Below are positions 1-7,074 of a stretch of DNA of 12,651 bases, piece after piece. The notes beneath the pieces were generated by a model. That model was not told the origin of the DNA and made no database searches. It saw nothing but the letters and a program-made list of their open reading frames with translations. Each line of letters opens with the position of its first letter. Position 1 is the first letter of the stretch. Source of the stretch: Planctomycetota bacterium (GTDB taxonomy: Bacteria; Planctomycetota; Phycisphaerae; Phycisphaerales; SM1A02); the NCBI GenBank assembly GCA_027295365.1, contig JAPULD010000192.1:1-12651 (forward strand), read 5' to 3'. The position numbers were made by a program, and so were the translations under genes.

Positions 1-1040
1 CGGCCATGCCGACGATCGCCCCGCCGGCCGGCCTGTCGCCTTACATCGAGGATGTTCTCTATCAAGGCAACGGGACGTCGACACTGAGCACGGATCTGCA
101 TTGCAAGACCTTCACGTTGCAGAACAACCGCACGCTCGTGATCGACGGCGATCTCACCATTCTTTGCGATGAGACCTTCAAGCTTGAAAATCATGTGGAA
201 TTGATCATTCCCGATGGATCTTCGCTGACCGTGTACATCATGAAGGACTCAAGCTTTCAGAACAACATCGATACCAACGTCGATTCTTCCGATCCGTACC
301 GACTCACGATCTACAACCTCGGCGTCAGTGAATTCGTCGTCGAGAACAACGTGCAGATCTACGCCGAACTGATTTCGCCCGATGCACCGATCCACGTCAA
401 GAACAACGGCGATTTCTACGGCCTCTTTACGGGCCAGACCGCCATTCTGGACAATCATTCGGGCTTTCACATGGAAGTGCAGTCGGCCACGGACGTCTGC
501 GGCAACGTGCTGAACGACACGCTCGGCGCGGCGGGCGGTGCCTCTTCCGCCGGCGTTTCGTCGTCGGCCAGCTTTGATCAGTGGTTTCACGATGAACTGG
601 GCATCAATCTTTCCATCGCTCACACGTTGCGATTCGTCCGCGATTCCCTCGGCGTCTACGAATTTTCGGAACTGGACTTTTACCCGCTCGACGACCAATT
701 GTTCGGCAACGAGGGCAACGCACACAACAACAACTTCACTTTTGAGGCCACCGTCAGCTTCCAGTACGAATCTTGCGTCGGTCTATTCTTCGAGATGGCC
801 AGCGCCGACGATGCCTACCTCTTCATTGACGGGCAGCTCGTCATCGATCTGGGGGGCCTGATGCATTCCCAGAGGCAGGTCATCGATCTGGATCGACTCA
901 ATCTGACCGATGGCGGTCTGTACCAGGTGAAAATCTATTATGCCAATCGCCATTCCCCGAATGCGGAACTTGAAATCCGAACCAACGTGCAAATGCTCGT
1001 GACGAATATTCCCAGAGCCCTGTCCGGAGCGTTTGATTGA
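1..1040 (+). CDS. fibro-slime domain surface protein, 5' partial
   Basis: The frame is open from the left edge, with no stop or ribosome site before the first Met (base 6), so the gene very probably begins upstream; numbering here counts from that Met (344 residues to the stop). Residues about 30-160 are a run of short hydrophobic strands with regularly spaced Asn and Gly, as in beta-solenoid or polymer-forming surface domains; this part is read by pattern only. Residues about 187-327 match the fibro-slime domain known from Myxococcus and Fibrobacter proteins: VYEFSELDFYPLDD (217-230), the FGNEG..HNNNFTFE stretch (233-247), and DDAYLFIDGQLVIDLGG (268-284), the family's most conserved block. 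It is likely an extracellular, matrix- or carbohydrate-associated protein; the ligand is unknown. The protein ends soon after the domain, and a hairpin terminator follows about 90 bases downstream. Confidence 0.8.
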   Translation, partial: AMPTIAPPAGLSPYIEDVLYQGNGTSTLSTDLHCKTFTLQNNRTLVIDGDLTILCDETFKLENHVELIIPDGSSLTVYIMKDSSFQNNIDTNVDSSDPYRLTIYNLGVSEFVVENNVQIYAELISPDAPIHVKNNGDFYGLFTGQTAILDNHSGFHMEVQSATDVCGNVLNDTLGAAGGASSAGVSSSASFDQWFHDELGINLSIAHTLRFVRDSLGVYEFSELDFYPLDDQLFGNEGNAHNNNFTFEATVSFQYESCVGLFFEMASADDAYLFIDGQLVIDLGGLMHSQRQVIDLDRLNLTDGGLYQVKIYYANRHSPNAELEIRTNVQMLVTNIPRALSGAFD

Positions 1041-1128
1041 GAATCATTCCGATTTTCACGGTCGCGGAGGTGATCTCGCGGTATCAACGAACCAGTCTCT
1101 CGTGGTCACCCTTCAATGTGACCCTGTC

Positions 1129-1157
1129 GGGTCGAAAAGACCTTTCGCCCCGTTTTT
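1129..1157 (+). terminator. Rho-independent terminator of the fibro-slime gene
   Basis: GGG (1129-1131) pairs with CCC (1148-1150) and CGAAA (1133-1137) with TTTCG (1143-1147), leaving a one-base bulge at 1132 and a five-base loop. Two bases later come five T (1153-1157) and then an AT-rich run. An upstream GGTCAC/GTGACC inverted repeat (1104-1109 with 1118-1123) and an alternative GACCC/GGGTC pairing (1120-1124 with 1129-1133) would compete with this fold. It lies 90-120 bases after the stop of the fibro-slime gene and only about 30 bases before the next start codon. Confidence 0.6.
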
Positions 1158-1187
1158 ATATTTTGACTTTTCCGCTACATTGGTGGG

Positions 1188-2171
1188 ATGACAACTGACA
1201 ATTCCAATCATGCTCCCGTTCTTCCCGTGGCCCAGATGAATCTTGTCAAGCCCAAGGAACCCGTCATCGGCACGGTGGTCTCCAATGACAAATGCATGAA
1301 AGGCAAGTCCAACAGCTTTGTTCGCCATACGGAGATCGACATCTCGGGCACGCCCCTGGAAGGCAACTTCCTGGCCGGCCAATCGTTCGGCGTCGTCGCC
1401 CCGGGCGTGGACGAAAATGGCAAACCCCACAAGGTCAGGCTCTATTCGATCGCCTGCCCGACCTGGGGCGAGGATGGGGAAGGCAAGGTCGTGTCGACAA
1501 CGCCCAAGCGTCTCATCGAAGAACGCTACCCCCAGAAGGATGGTGACGATCCGGGCGATCACAGTCTCTTCGTCGGTGTTTGTAGCAATTACCTCTGCGA
1601 TCTGCAGCCCGGGGACAAGGTTCAGATCACCGGTCCCAATGGCAAGCGTTTCGTGCTTCCTGCCGATCCATCGGCTCATGATTATCTCTTCGTCGCCACC
1701 GGCACCGGCATCGCCCCCTTCCGGGGTTTCGTGCTCGAACTGCTCGAAAATGCGAAAGGTAAATGTGAAAGCGACATTCACTTGATCATGGGTACGCCTT
1801 ATACGACGGATTTGTTGTACGACGACCTGTTTTGCGAGATGGCCCAAAAGCACGAGAATTTTCATTACTACACCGCCATCAGTCGCGAAAGGCGTCCGGA
1901 CGGGAGCCGCGGCATCTACGTGGACAAGGTCTTCGAGGAGCAGATCGACACGTTCAGGCCACTGCTGGAAAACTCCCGGACGCTGATGTACCAGTGCGGC
2001 CTCGAAGGCATGCAGCACAATATCTTCCGGAACATGCAGTCGCTGGGCGTGGGGGAGCCTTACTTCACGATCAAGGAAGAGTTGCAAGACATGGACCCAT
2101 GGGACTGGCCCAACGACAAGCTCAAGCGACATTTGCGCCCCACGGCCCGATGTACGCTCGAAGTGTACTGA
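1188..2171 (+). CDS. plant-type ferredoxin-NADP(+) reductase
   Basis: This FAD enzyme passes electrons between ferredoxin or flavodoxin and NADP(H) in the cytoplasm. Seen in its 327 residues: the FAD-binding RLYS motif (84-87); GVCSNYLCDLQPGDKVQITGP (130-150), close to the plant and cyanobacterial FNR block that contacts the flavin; GTGIAPFRG (172-180) for the NADP pyrophosphate; CGLEGM (270-275); and a C-terminal LEVY ending in the aromatic Tyr that stacks on the flavin in this family. No CpcD-like or membrane-anchoring extension is present; the first 20 or so residues are a short polar leader. The ATG at 1188 is chosen because the similarity begins soon after it. GGTGGG abuts the ATG, too close for a normal Shine-Dalgarno site. 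The gene stands alone between a terminator and a hairpin; its electron partner is not in the window. Confidence 0.92.
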   Translation: MTTDNSNHAPVLPVAQMNLVKPKEPVIGTVVSNDKCMKGKSNSFVRHTEIDISGTPLEGNFLAGQSFGVVAPGVDENGKPHKVRLYSIACPTWGEDGEGKVVSTTPKRLIEERYPQKDGDDPGDHSLFVGVCSNYLCDLQPGDKVQITGPNGKRFVLPADPSAHDYLFVATGTGIAPFRGFVLELLENAKGKCESDIHLIMGTPYTTDLLYDDLFCEMAQKHENFHYYTAISRERRPDGSRGIYVDKVFEEQIDTFRPLLENSRTLMYQCGLEGMQHNIFRNMQSLGVGEPYFTIKEELQDMDPWDWPNDKLKRHLRPTARCTLEVY

Positions 2172-2197
2172 GTCACGAGATCAGCTTCGACGAATCG

Positions 2198-2229
2198 ATC
2201 AGCATGCGCGGATACTCCGCCGTGCTGAT
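2198..2229 (+). repeat. imperfect inverted repeat after the FNR gene
   Basis: Outer arms ATCAGCA (2198-2204) and TGCTGAT (2223-2229) pair perfectly, and inner arms GCGG (2208-2211) and CCGC (2217-2220) enclose a five-base loop, separated by a small internal loop. It begins 26 bases after the FNR stop. There is no following T run, so it may stabilise the 3' end of the mRNA rather than terminate transcription by itself. Confidence 0.4.
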
Positions 2230-2375
2230 ATCGAATTATCGGACTCCAGGGTTTCCACCAGCGAATTAATCATCCCGATCCATCACTCAACCGAATGGGA
2301 ACGGACCGAATGACTAGCAATGCAATGGCCCGGATCGCCAGCAGGGTGGCGATGGACATGATCAGGAAGCTCGAT

Positions 2376-3215
2376 ATGAAGACGGGAATGCAGATGAAGA
2401 CGCGACAAGCCAAGAAGCTTCGAGTGGCGCGGATTCGGTGTGCGATGATCGCGGGGGTCTTGATCGCAATCGGTGGGTGTTCAACGAATTCCAAAGGCCT
2501 CTCCATCAATTCCAATGAAACTCAGATGCCTCAGGTCACTTCGGCTTCCAATCGCAAGACCGCCTGGCCTTCGTATACGACACATCCAAGTCTTGAGCGA
2601 TGGAAAAGGCAGACCCGGCAACGCATGTTGATACAAACTCTGGGTTGGTCCGAGCCTGACGACGTTGTTCGGTTGGCATTCCTAGCGGGTCGGCAATTCT
2701 GGTCAATTCTTGAGGGGATTCACGCGACCCAATCAGACAAAATAGCACTTGAAAAATGGGGCAGACTTGATCCAACGCCCATCCATGTCATGGCCATGGA
2801 GGCCAAGTCGATCGTCATGCTCGACATCAGGAAATTGCTCGATCTGAAGCAAGCTCCTGATTCAATGCAGGCCATGACGCCCACTCTGGTTGCGCCACCA
2901 CTCAAGATTACAGCATCGGTTCGCCCCGGCTCGCAAGGTCGTATCGATGATGCCGCCATCGACGCGGGGATGCAGATTGCAGGTATCACCATGTTTGGGT
3001 TCATCCTCATGGTCCCGGCACTCTGTAACTTCTGGGCTTCGTGGCAATCCAGGCCAGCTCGAGTCGTTCTGACGCCGACCTGGCACATGATCTCTCGCGC
3101 TCGATCAAACAGTGTGATAAGCCATATTGCCAACAGTGCAGTTCCGATCTGGAGACATCCAGGCTCACGAATGTTTTCGGACCTTCGAGAAGTGGCATCA
3201 TTCCCCTCGGATTGA
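2376..3215 (+). CDS. unrecognised lipoprotein, possibly frameshifted at its 3' end
   Basis: I do not recognise a family. The start is set at ATG 2376 because AGGA at 2364-2367 lies eight bases upstream; the frame runs further up (Met at 2295, 2310, 2325, 2352, 2358) without a better site. From 2376 the protein has 279 residues: a basic N-region, a hydrophobic stretch (about 22-34) and a lipobox ending IGGC with Cys35, so it is a probable lipoprotein. A polar, Trp- and Arg-rich middle follows, then a hydrophobic segment at about 200-220 that could span the membrane, unusual in a lipoprotein. The tail after that is basic and low in recognisable pattern. The overlapping frame +1 base away stays open from 3026 to 3244 and holds a C-x4-C-x2-C cluster, so the true C-terminus may lie there. 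The region looks less GC-rich than its neighbours. Confidence 0.55.
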   Translation: MKTGMQMKTRQAKKLRVARIRCAMIAGVLIAIGGCSTNSKGLSINSNETQMPQVTSASNRKTAWPSYTTHPSLERWKRQTRQRMLIQTLGWSEPDDVVRLAFLAGRQFWSILEGIHATQSDKIALEKWGRLDPTPIHVMAMEAKSIVMLDIRKLLDLKQAPDSMQAMTPTLVAPPLKITASVRPGSQGRIDDAAIDAGMQIAGITMFGFILMVPALCNFWASWQSRPARVVLTPTWHMISRARSNSVISHIANSAVPIWRHPGSRMFSDLREVASFPSD

Positions 3216-3397
3216 GCAATCGATCCGAAACGATGCCGATTTGATTCCAGAAATTAGCCGATACTGATTCAGGTCGTCCCATCTGGGATGATCATCGTCT
3301 CATGGTGAAGTGACAAAAGCCCAGTTCCTGAACGCGCGAAATTTCAGGGAGTCTTCGATACAACTTGCTGTCGCATCGATTTCGTGATCATGGAATC

Positions 3398-3404
3398 AGG
3401 AGAG
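3398..3404 (+). promoter_or_regulatory. Shine-Dalgarno site that sets a GTG start
   Basis: AGGAGAG lies six bases before GTG 3411. It is the strongest ribosome site in this stretch and favours that GTG over the in-frame GTG at 3384 and ATG at 3390, which have no such site. Confidence 0.6.
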
Positions 3405-3410
3405 CCCGAC

Positions 3411-3614
3411 GTGCCGGAAAAGTCGATCATCCAGATAATGTGCCCAAAGCTCACGTGCCGACGCGTTCTAGCGGTGCCGAATAATGCACGGGGCAAGCTG
3501 GTGCGATGCCGGGGCTGTGGTACGACGATCCGGGTGCCGGCGGAGAAGCAAAACTGTTCTGCAAATCATTCCGAGGAAGCCAGTGGGGAAGGCCAGGGGG
3601 CCAACGCGGCCTGA
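3411..3614 (+). CDS. small zinc-ribbon protein
   Basis: A 67-residue protein starting at a GTG with a good Shine-Dalgarno site. Residues 9-43 form a single zinc ribbon: C11 and C16 (CPKLTC), then VP, GK, and C33 and C36 (CRGC), followed by an IRVP strand. This CPxxxC...VP....GKxVRCxxC...IxVP pattern is common in planctomycete proteins, often as a small N-terminal module of larger kinases or membrane proteins; here it stands alone. The remaining tail is short, acidic and polar (Glu, Ser, Gly), likely unstructured. No DNA- or RNA-binding partner can be named from the sequence. It follows the unrecognised lipoprotein by about 195 bases on the same strand, so it may have its own promoter, and is convergent with the glycoside hydrolase gene, leaving 60 bases. 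Confidence 0.7.
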   Translation: MPEKSIIQIMCPKLTCRRVLAVPNNARGKLVRCRGCGTTIRVPAEKQNCSANHSEEASGEGQGANAA

Positions 3615-3674
3615 TCACGACCTTGAACGACGTACTTGTCCCGTTGATTTTTCCAATCGAAGCGACATGGCGTT

Positions 3675-5375
3675 CTAGCTCCAATCAGCCAGGAGCTGAA
3701 GGAGATCGAAGACGTCCACCTGTCCATTGCCATCAAGGTCTTCAGGGCAAGAAACACAGGCATCCCAGACGCTCAACAGGCTGAGTAAGTCGTTCACTCC
3801 GACGACACCGTCGCCGTCAATGTCCGCGGGTGATGAGCAGTGGGTACTCGAATAATCCTGCAACGCCTGCCACTTGTACGCCGTGCTCGGGTCCTGCATC
3901 TGTGATTCCATCGATCCCCAGCTTCCCGATTCCGATGAATAGCGGATGAGCAAGTAATGAACGAAGAGGTCGGCATTGCTGTTGGCGCGCCATGCCGACA
4001 GATAGGTGTCGTAGAGATCACCCATCCGGGGCGAACGATTCGCGTTCACGTACAGGGATGTCAAGGTGTCGTTGTCGGGTTGACCAAAGTTGACAAGACC
4101 CTGGCCCCCTTCGTAGGTGATATGGCGGAGCCCCCTGGCCATCGCCTGATTGGTGTTTGAGGCCATGGTCGCCGCCAGTTGCGTCGGGTCTTCGAGCTTG
4201 GCTTGAACCACATCGAGCAACTCGTCAATGCTCATGGCTTCGGTCTGGGGAACCGTCAGCCCGAGTCCGCCCCCGAAATAGGGAGCCGTGGCCAAGGCAT
4301 CGGCGTTCAGATACGCATCGTCCCAGTCCATGAGGGTGATGTTCACGCCCGGGGTGGCCGACCATCCCGCAATCACCCTGACAAGACGATCCGTGCCTCC
4401 CCACACGCCTTCCCATATCTGGAAGATCTCGACGCTGTGAGCTGCGTGGTAACGCAGACCCGCATCCCAGGAGTCGGTGGACAGACCTCGAGCCAGTCCC
4501 GCCTGTTTGACATAGCTGTGCTGCTGGAAAACGCTGTTCCAGACCTCGTTGGAATGCTCGATGTACACGTGCAGGGACGGATCGAGATTGTCGCGTACGT
4601 ACGTGGCGAACTGGGTGATGAAGTCGTCCGTCGCCAGGTGGGGGATGCAGAACCAGGGGGATGCGCCCACTCGATTGCACAACGCGACCATATGTTCGAG
4701 GGCAACCCCTGAATCCGTGGCCATCGTGTAATTGGTGACCTTCGTACGATCGTCCCAATCGACCAGATCCGAGTGGTTGGTGTTCTGCCAATCCATGAAA
4801 CGGATCACGCCATAAGGCTCGAGACTCTCAAGAAAACTCGGGTGAAACACCTGCGTCTCGTAGGTGGCCTCGAAGCCCGGCATGATCAATCGAATATTGC
4901 GCAGGTAATTCGCCGGGTTGGTCTGCGTGATTCGCATCCACGAAAGCCCGGTGGTCGTGGGATCGATTTGCACGACGATGCGACCCGGCTGCTGGGAGAC
5001 GATCGAGGCGTTCTGGCGAAATTCAAGCGTCCCTTCGCCATCGTAAAGGCAGATGTACTGGCCGGCCGGGTAGTTGCCGCCTTGCTCGGTCAGCATGATC
5101 GTCGCCACGGCCTGACCCGGGGCGAGCGAAGTCACCCAGCCATTGGCGTCCGTGGCGATGGGTTCTCCGGTGTCCCAGGCACCGTGGGGAACTTGCTGAG
5201 AAAACCACGTCCGGGCCGAGGTGAAGACATCCACGAACGGGATCTGCGTCTGGTAGTGGAGGACCCTGGCCAGATTGGTGCCCAGCACCGGCTCATCACA
5301 GCTCCCCTGAGCGAGCAGGGGCGTGGCAAGTGGATGGAGGATAAGTATGGAGGCAAGGAAGAGGGGTGTGCGCAT
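3675..5375 (-). CDS. secreted clan GH-A-like glycoside hydrolase with dockerin-like C-terminus
   Basis: The start is ATG 5375, giving 566 residues with a clean signal peptide (about 1-22, hydrophobic core then LLA). A GGAG lies about 14 bases upstream; the frame extends to a TTG at 5423 but without signal-peptide logic. Residues about 24-160 look like a beta-rich N-terminal part. The central part (about 180-500) has signs of a clan GH-A (beta/alpha)8 hydrolase: VYIEHSNEVWN with an Asn-Glu pair (Glu277, expected acid/base) and HITYEGGQG with Glu422 (expected nucleophile) late in the barrel. The specific family and substrate cannot be read. Residues about 517-566 carry two calcium-binding loops, DIDGDGVVGVNDL and DLDGNGQVDVFDL, each followed by a Leu-rich helix: a dockerin type I-like tail, common on planctomycete secreted proteins although no cohesin is seen here. 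Likely acts outside the cytoplasm on a polysaccharide. Confidence 0.72.
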   Translation of the reverse strand: MRTPLFLASILILHPLATPLLAQGSCDEPVLGTNLARVLHYQTQIPFVDVFTSARTWFSQQVPHGAWDTGEPIATDANGWVTSLAPGQAVATIMLTEQGGNYPAGQYICLYDGEGTLEFRQNASIVSQQPGRIVVQIDPTTTGLSWMRITQTNPANYLRNIRLIMPGFEATYETQVFHPSFLESLEPYGVIRFMDWQNTNHSDLVDWDDRTKVTNYTMATDSGVALEHMVALCNRVGASPWFCIPHLATDDFITQFATYVRDNLDPSLHVYIEHSNEVWNSVFQQHSYVKQAGLARGLSTDSWDAGLRYHAAHSVEIFQIWEGVWGGTDRLVRVIAGWSATPGVNITLMDWDDAYLNADALATAPYFGGGLGLTVPQTEAMSIDELLDVVQAKLEDPTQLAATMASNTNQAMARGLRHITYEGGQGLVNFGQPDNDTLTSLYVNANRSPRMGDLYDTYLSAWRANSNADLFVHYLLIRYSSESGSWGSMESQMQDPSTAYKWQALQDYSSTHCSSPADIDGDGVVGVNDLLSLLSVWDACVSCPEDLDGNGQVDVFDLLQLLADWS

Positions 5376-5479
5376 GCAGTCAAGTCTTTCTCCGCAGTCC
5401 TGACTGCGAGCAGCCTCCCACAAGGAGAAAAGAATACCGGACGTAGGGGGCTCGGATCAAGAGTCGAATCGGGACATGT

Positions 5480-5514
5480 AAAAACGCCGCTGTTCGATTA
5501 ACAGCGACGTTTTA
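5480..5514 (-). terminator. Rho-independent terminator of tRNA-Gly
   Basis: Two 14-base arms (5481-5494 and 5500-5513) enclose a five-base loop. Read on the minus strand they pair throughout with one G-U wobble, and the arm ends in five T (5480-5484 complement). On the plus strand the wobble position becomes a C-A mismatch, which supports minus-strand use. It lies 23 bases after the 3' end of the tRNA and separates it from the glycoside hydrolase gene. Confidence 0.8.
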
Positions 5515-5536
5515 GTTGAACAATGAGATTGGAAAA

Positions 5537-5608
5537 AGCGGGTGAACGGATTTGAACCGTCGACATTCACGTTGGCAACGTGACGCTCTACCGCTGAGCT
5601 ACACCCGC
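5537..5608 (-). tRNA. tRNA-Gly (anticodon GCC)
   Basis: A 72-base cloverleaf on the minus strand. The acceptor stem GCGGGTG/CACCCGC pairs perfectly; the D arm is GCTC/GAGC with GG in the loop; the anticodon stem TCACG/CGTGA holds a seven-base loop TTGCCAA with anticodon GCC; the variable loop has five bases; the T stem GACGG/CCGTT encloses TTCAAAT. The discriminator base is T (U73), as in bacterial glycine tRNAs. CCA is not encoded and must be added after transcription. It reads GGC, and GGU by wobble. Confidence 0.96.
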
Positions 5609-5618
5609 AGGGATGAAA

Positions 5619-5646
5619 AGCATAGCACCTCATCGGCGGCGGGCAA
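5619..5646 (-). promoter_or_regulatory. probable sigma-70-type promoter of tRNA-Gly
   Basis: On the minus strand TTGCCC (5641-5646) and TATGCT (5619-5624) are spaced by 16 bases, each matching four of six consensus bases. The -10 box ends ten bases before the mature tRNA 5' end, which fits a very short leader removed by RNase P. Confidence 0.5.
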
Positions 5647-5750
5647 GCCAGCCTTGAACCGGTACGGGAAAAGACGACGCTTCCTCCGATAACTGCCTTC
5701 GCGACCCCGAGAATCGCGTATTGTGGGGGCAAGAGGAGACCACTTCATCA

Positions 5751-6020
5751 ATGGCTTATCGCATCACCCAGTACGAAACCACGCCCAATCCCAATGCCCT
5801 GAAATGCTGGCTGGACAAGCCCATCAGCACCAGGCCGAGGAGCTTTCTCAACGCCGAGATGGCGAGCGAGGACGCCATCGCCGATGCCTTGTTCTCCAAG
5901 GCCGGGGCGACTTGCGTGCTCATGAATGTCGATTGGATCACCATCAACAAATCTGCCGGTGTGAATTGGAAATCCATGAAAACGAAGGTGGAAAAGATCT
6001 TGGGCGAGGTTGAACACTGA
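5751..6020 (+). CDS. stand-alone Nfu/NifU N-terminal domain protein
   Basis: The 89-residue product is almost entirely one Nfu N-terminal domain. TPNPNALKC (11-19) is the family's hallmark start, and the rest follows its usual order: SFLNAEMA (31-38), a helix, an LMNVDWITINK strand (57-67) and a final Lys-rich helix. In classical Nfu proteins this domain precedes a C-terminal NifU domain whose CxxC binds a Fe-S cluster; that domain and motif are absent here, so the protein may help deliver clusters or bind partners rather than hold one itself. It has two Cys, at 19 and 55, not in a CxxC. The ATG at 5751 is chosen because the domain begins there; AGGAG at 5733-5737 is 13 bases away, a little far. 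The stop is one base before the mutY ATG, so the two are almost certainly co-transcribed. Confidence 0.85.
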   Translation: MAYRITQYETTPNPNALKCWLDKPISTRPRSFLNAEMASEDAIADALFSKAGATCVLMNVDWITINKSAGVNWKSMKTKVEKILGEVEH

Positions 6021-6021
6021 G

Positions 6022-7059
6022 ATGCCAGCACGTGAGGCCACGATCTCCAGAAATCTGAGTGCCTGGTTCAAGGCCAACGCGCGGGATCTTCCCTGGCGAC
6101 GAAAACGAAATGGATACAAGGGATTGGTCTCCGAGGCGATGCTCCAGCAAACGCAGGTGTCCCGGGTGATCGATCGCTATCAGACATTCATGAAGCGATT
6201 TCCGAACGTGCAGGCACTGGCGGCATCAGATGAACAGGAAGTGTTGGCCCACTGGCAGGGACTTGGCTATTACCGCCGGGCTCGGAATCTTCATGCCGCG
6301 GCCCAGATGGTCGTTTCAGAGTTGAATGGTGTCGTCCCCGATTCAATCGTTTCACTGCGTCAACTTCCGGGGGTGGGGCGATATACCGCCGGGGCGATCG
6401 CTTCCATCGTGTTTGGCAAGACCGAACCGATCGTCGATGGAAACGTGCAACGTGTTCTTTCAAGGTTGGAATTGCATGAGTCATTGCCCAACGAAGCTCA
6501 GGAATCCAAATGGCAGTGGGAGAGAGCCCAGAGCTATGTGAATTCAGCCACGGAACCCGGCGCATTCAACGAGGCCTTGATGGAACTGGGGGCGATGGTC
6601 TGCACGCCCCGATCTCCGAAGTGCGAGGCTTGTCCATTGCGTCGATCGTGTCGAGCGAAAAAGGCAGGCCGACAAGATGAGATTCCTTCTGCAAAGCGAT
6701 CTCCGATCAAGACGAAAATATATTGTCATGCCATCATCGTGCGTCGGGGGCGCAAGATTCTGCTCGAACAGCGAGGCGAGAAGGGGCTGTGGTCGAAAAT
6801 GTGGCAGCCGCCCACGATCGAGTCTCCCCTGAAGTTGAAGACCTCAACGCTTCGTAAGGCCTTGGGGCTGCCTGTCGATAGGCTTCAACACCGAGACACA
6901 TTTGAACACCAGACAACGCATCGTCAGCTTGTCTTCGAGGTCTACGAAGCCACGACAAGGGTCAGGCGTGGCCTGTGGCGATCATTGGATGACCTCGATG
7001 ACTTGCCATTGAGCAACGCCCATCGCAAGGTTTTGCGCTACGTGTCCGGAAATGGTTAA
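6022..7059 (+). CDS. mutY: adenine DNA glycosylase MutY
   Basis: MutY removes adenine mispaired with 8-oxoguanine, preventing G:C to T:A changes. In its 345 residues: SEAMLQQTQV with catalytic Glu38; a helix-hairpin-helix LPGVGRYTAGAI (115-126) with the Tyr (121) typical of many MutY proteins; PIVDGNV with catalytic Asp139; and the 4Fe-4S loop Cys194-x6-Cys201-x2-Cys204-x5-Cys210. From about residue 235 a C-terminal Nudix-like domain begins (HAIIVRRGRKILLEQR), used to recognise the oxidised base; it lacks a full Nudix catalytic box, as is normal in MutY. All key residues are present and the length is usual. The ATG at 6022 sits one base after the preceding stop; a TTG at 6010 in the same frame would overlap it and is less likely. 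Convergent with the next gene, 15 bases away. Confidence 0.95.
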   Translation: MPAREATISRNLSAWFKANARDLPWRRKRNGYKGLVSEAMLQQTQVSRVIDRYQTFMKRFPNVQALAASDEQEVLAHWQGLGYYRRARNLHAAAQMVVSELNGVVPDSIVSLRQLPGVGRYTAGAIASIVFGKTEPIVDGNVQRVLSRLELHESLPNEAQESKWQWERAQSYVNSATEPGAFNEALMELGAMVCTPRSPKCEACPLRRSCRAKKAGRQDEIPSAKRSPIKTKIYCHAIIVRRGRKILLEQRGEKGLWSKMWQPPTIESPLKLKTSTLRKALGLPVDRLQHRDTFEHQTTHRQLVFEVYEATTRVRRGLWRSLDDLDDLPLSNAHRKVLRYVSGNG

Positions 7060-7074
7060 TGGATTGAATGCGCG

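Noticed and set aside
1113..2132. A 339-codon minus-strand open frame.
   Set aside because: It is antisense to the FNR gene, whose motifs are unambiguous.
3677..3697. AGCTCC/GGAGCT inverted repeat at the 3' end of the glycoside hydrolase gene.
   Set aside because: It overlaps the stop codon and has no T run on either strand, so it is not called a terminator.
4773..5501. A 242-codon plus-strand open frame.
   Set aside because: It is mostly antisense to the glycoside hydrolase gene and runs into the tRNA terminator, with no domain or ribosome site.
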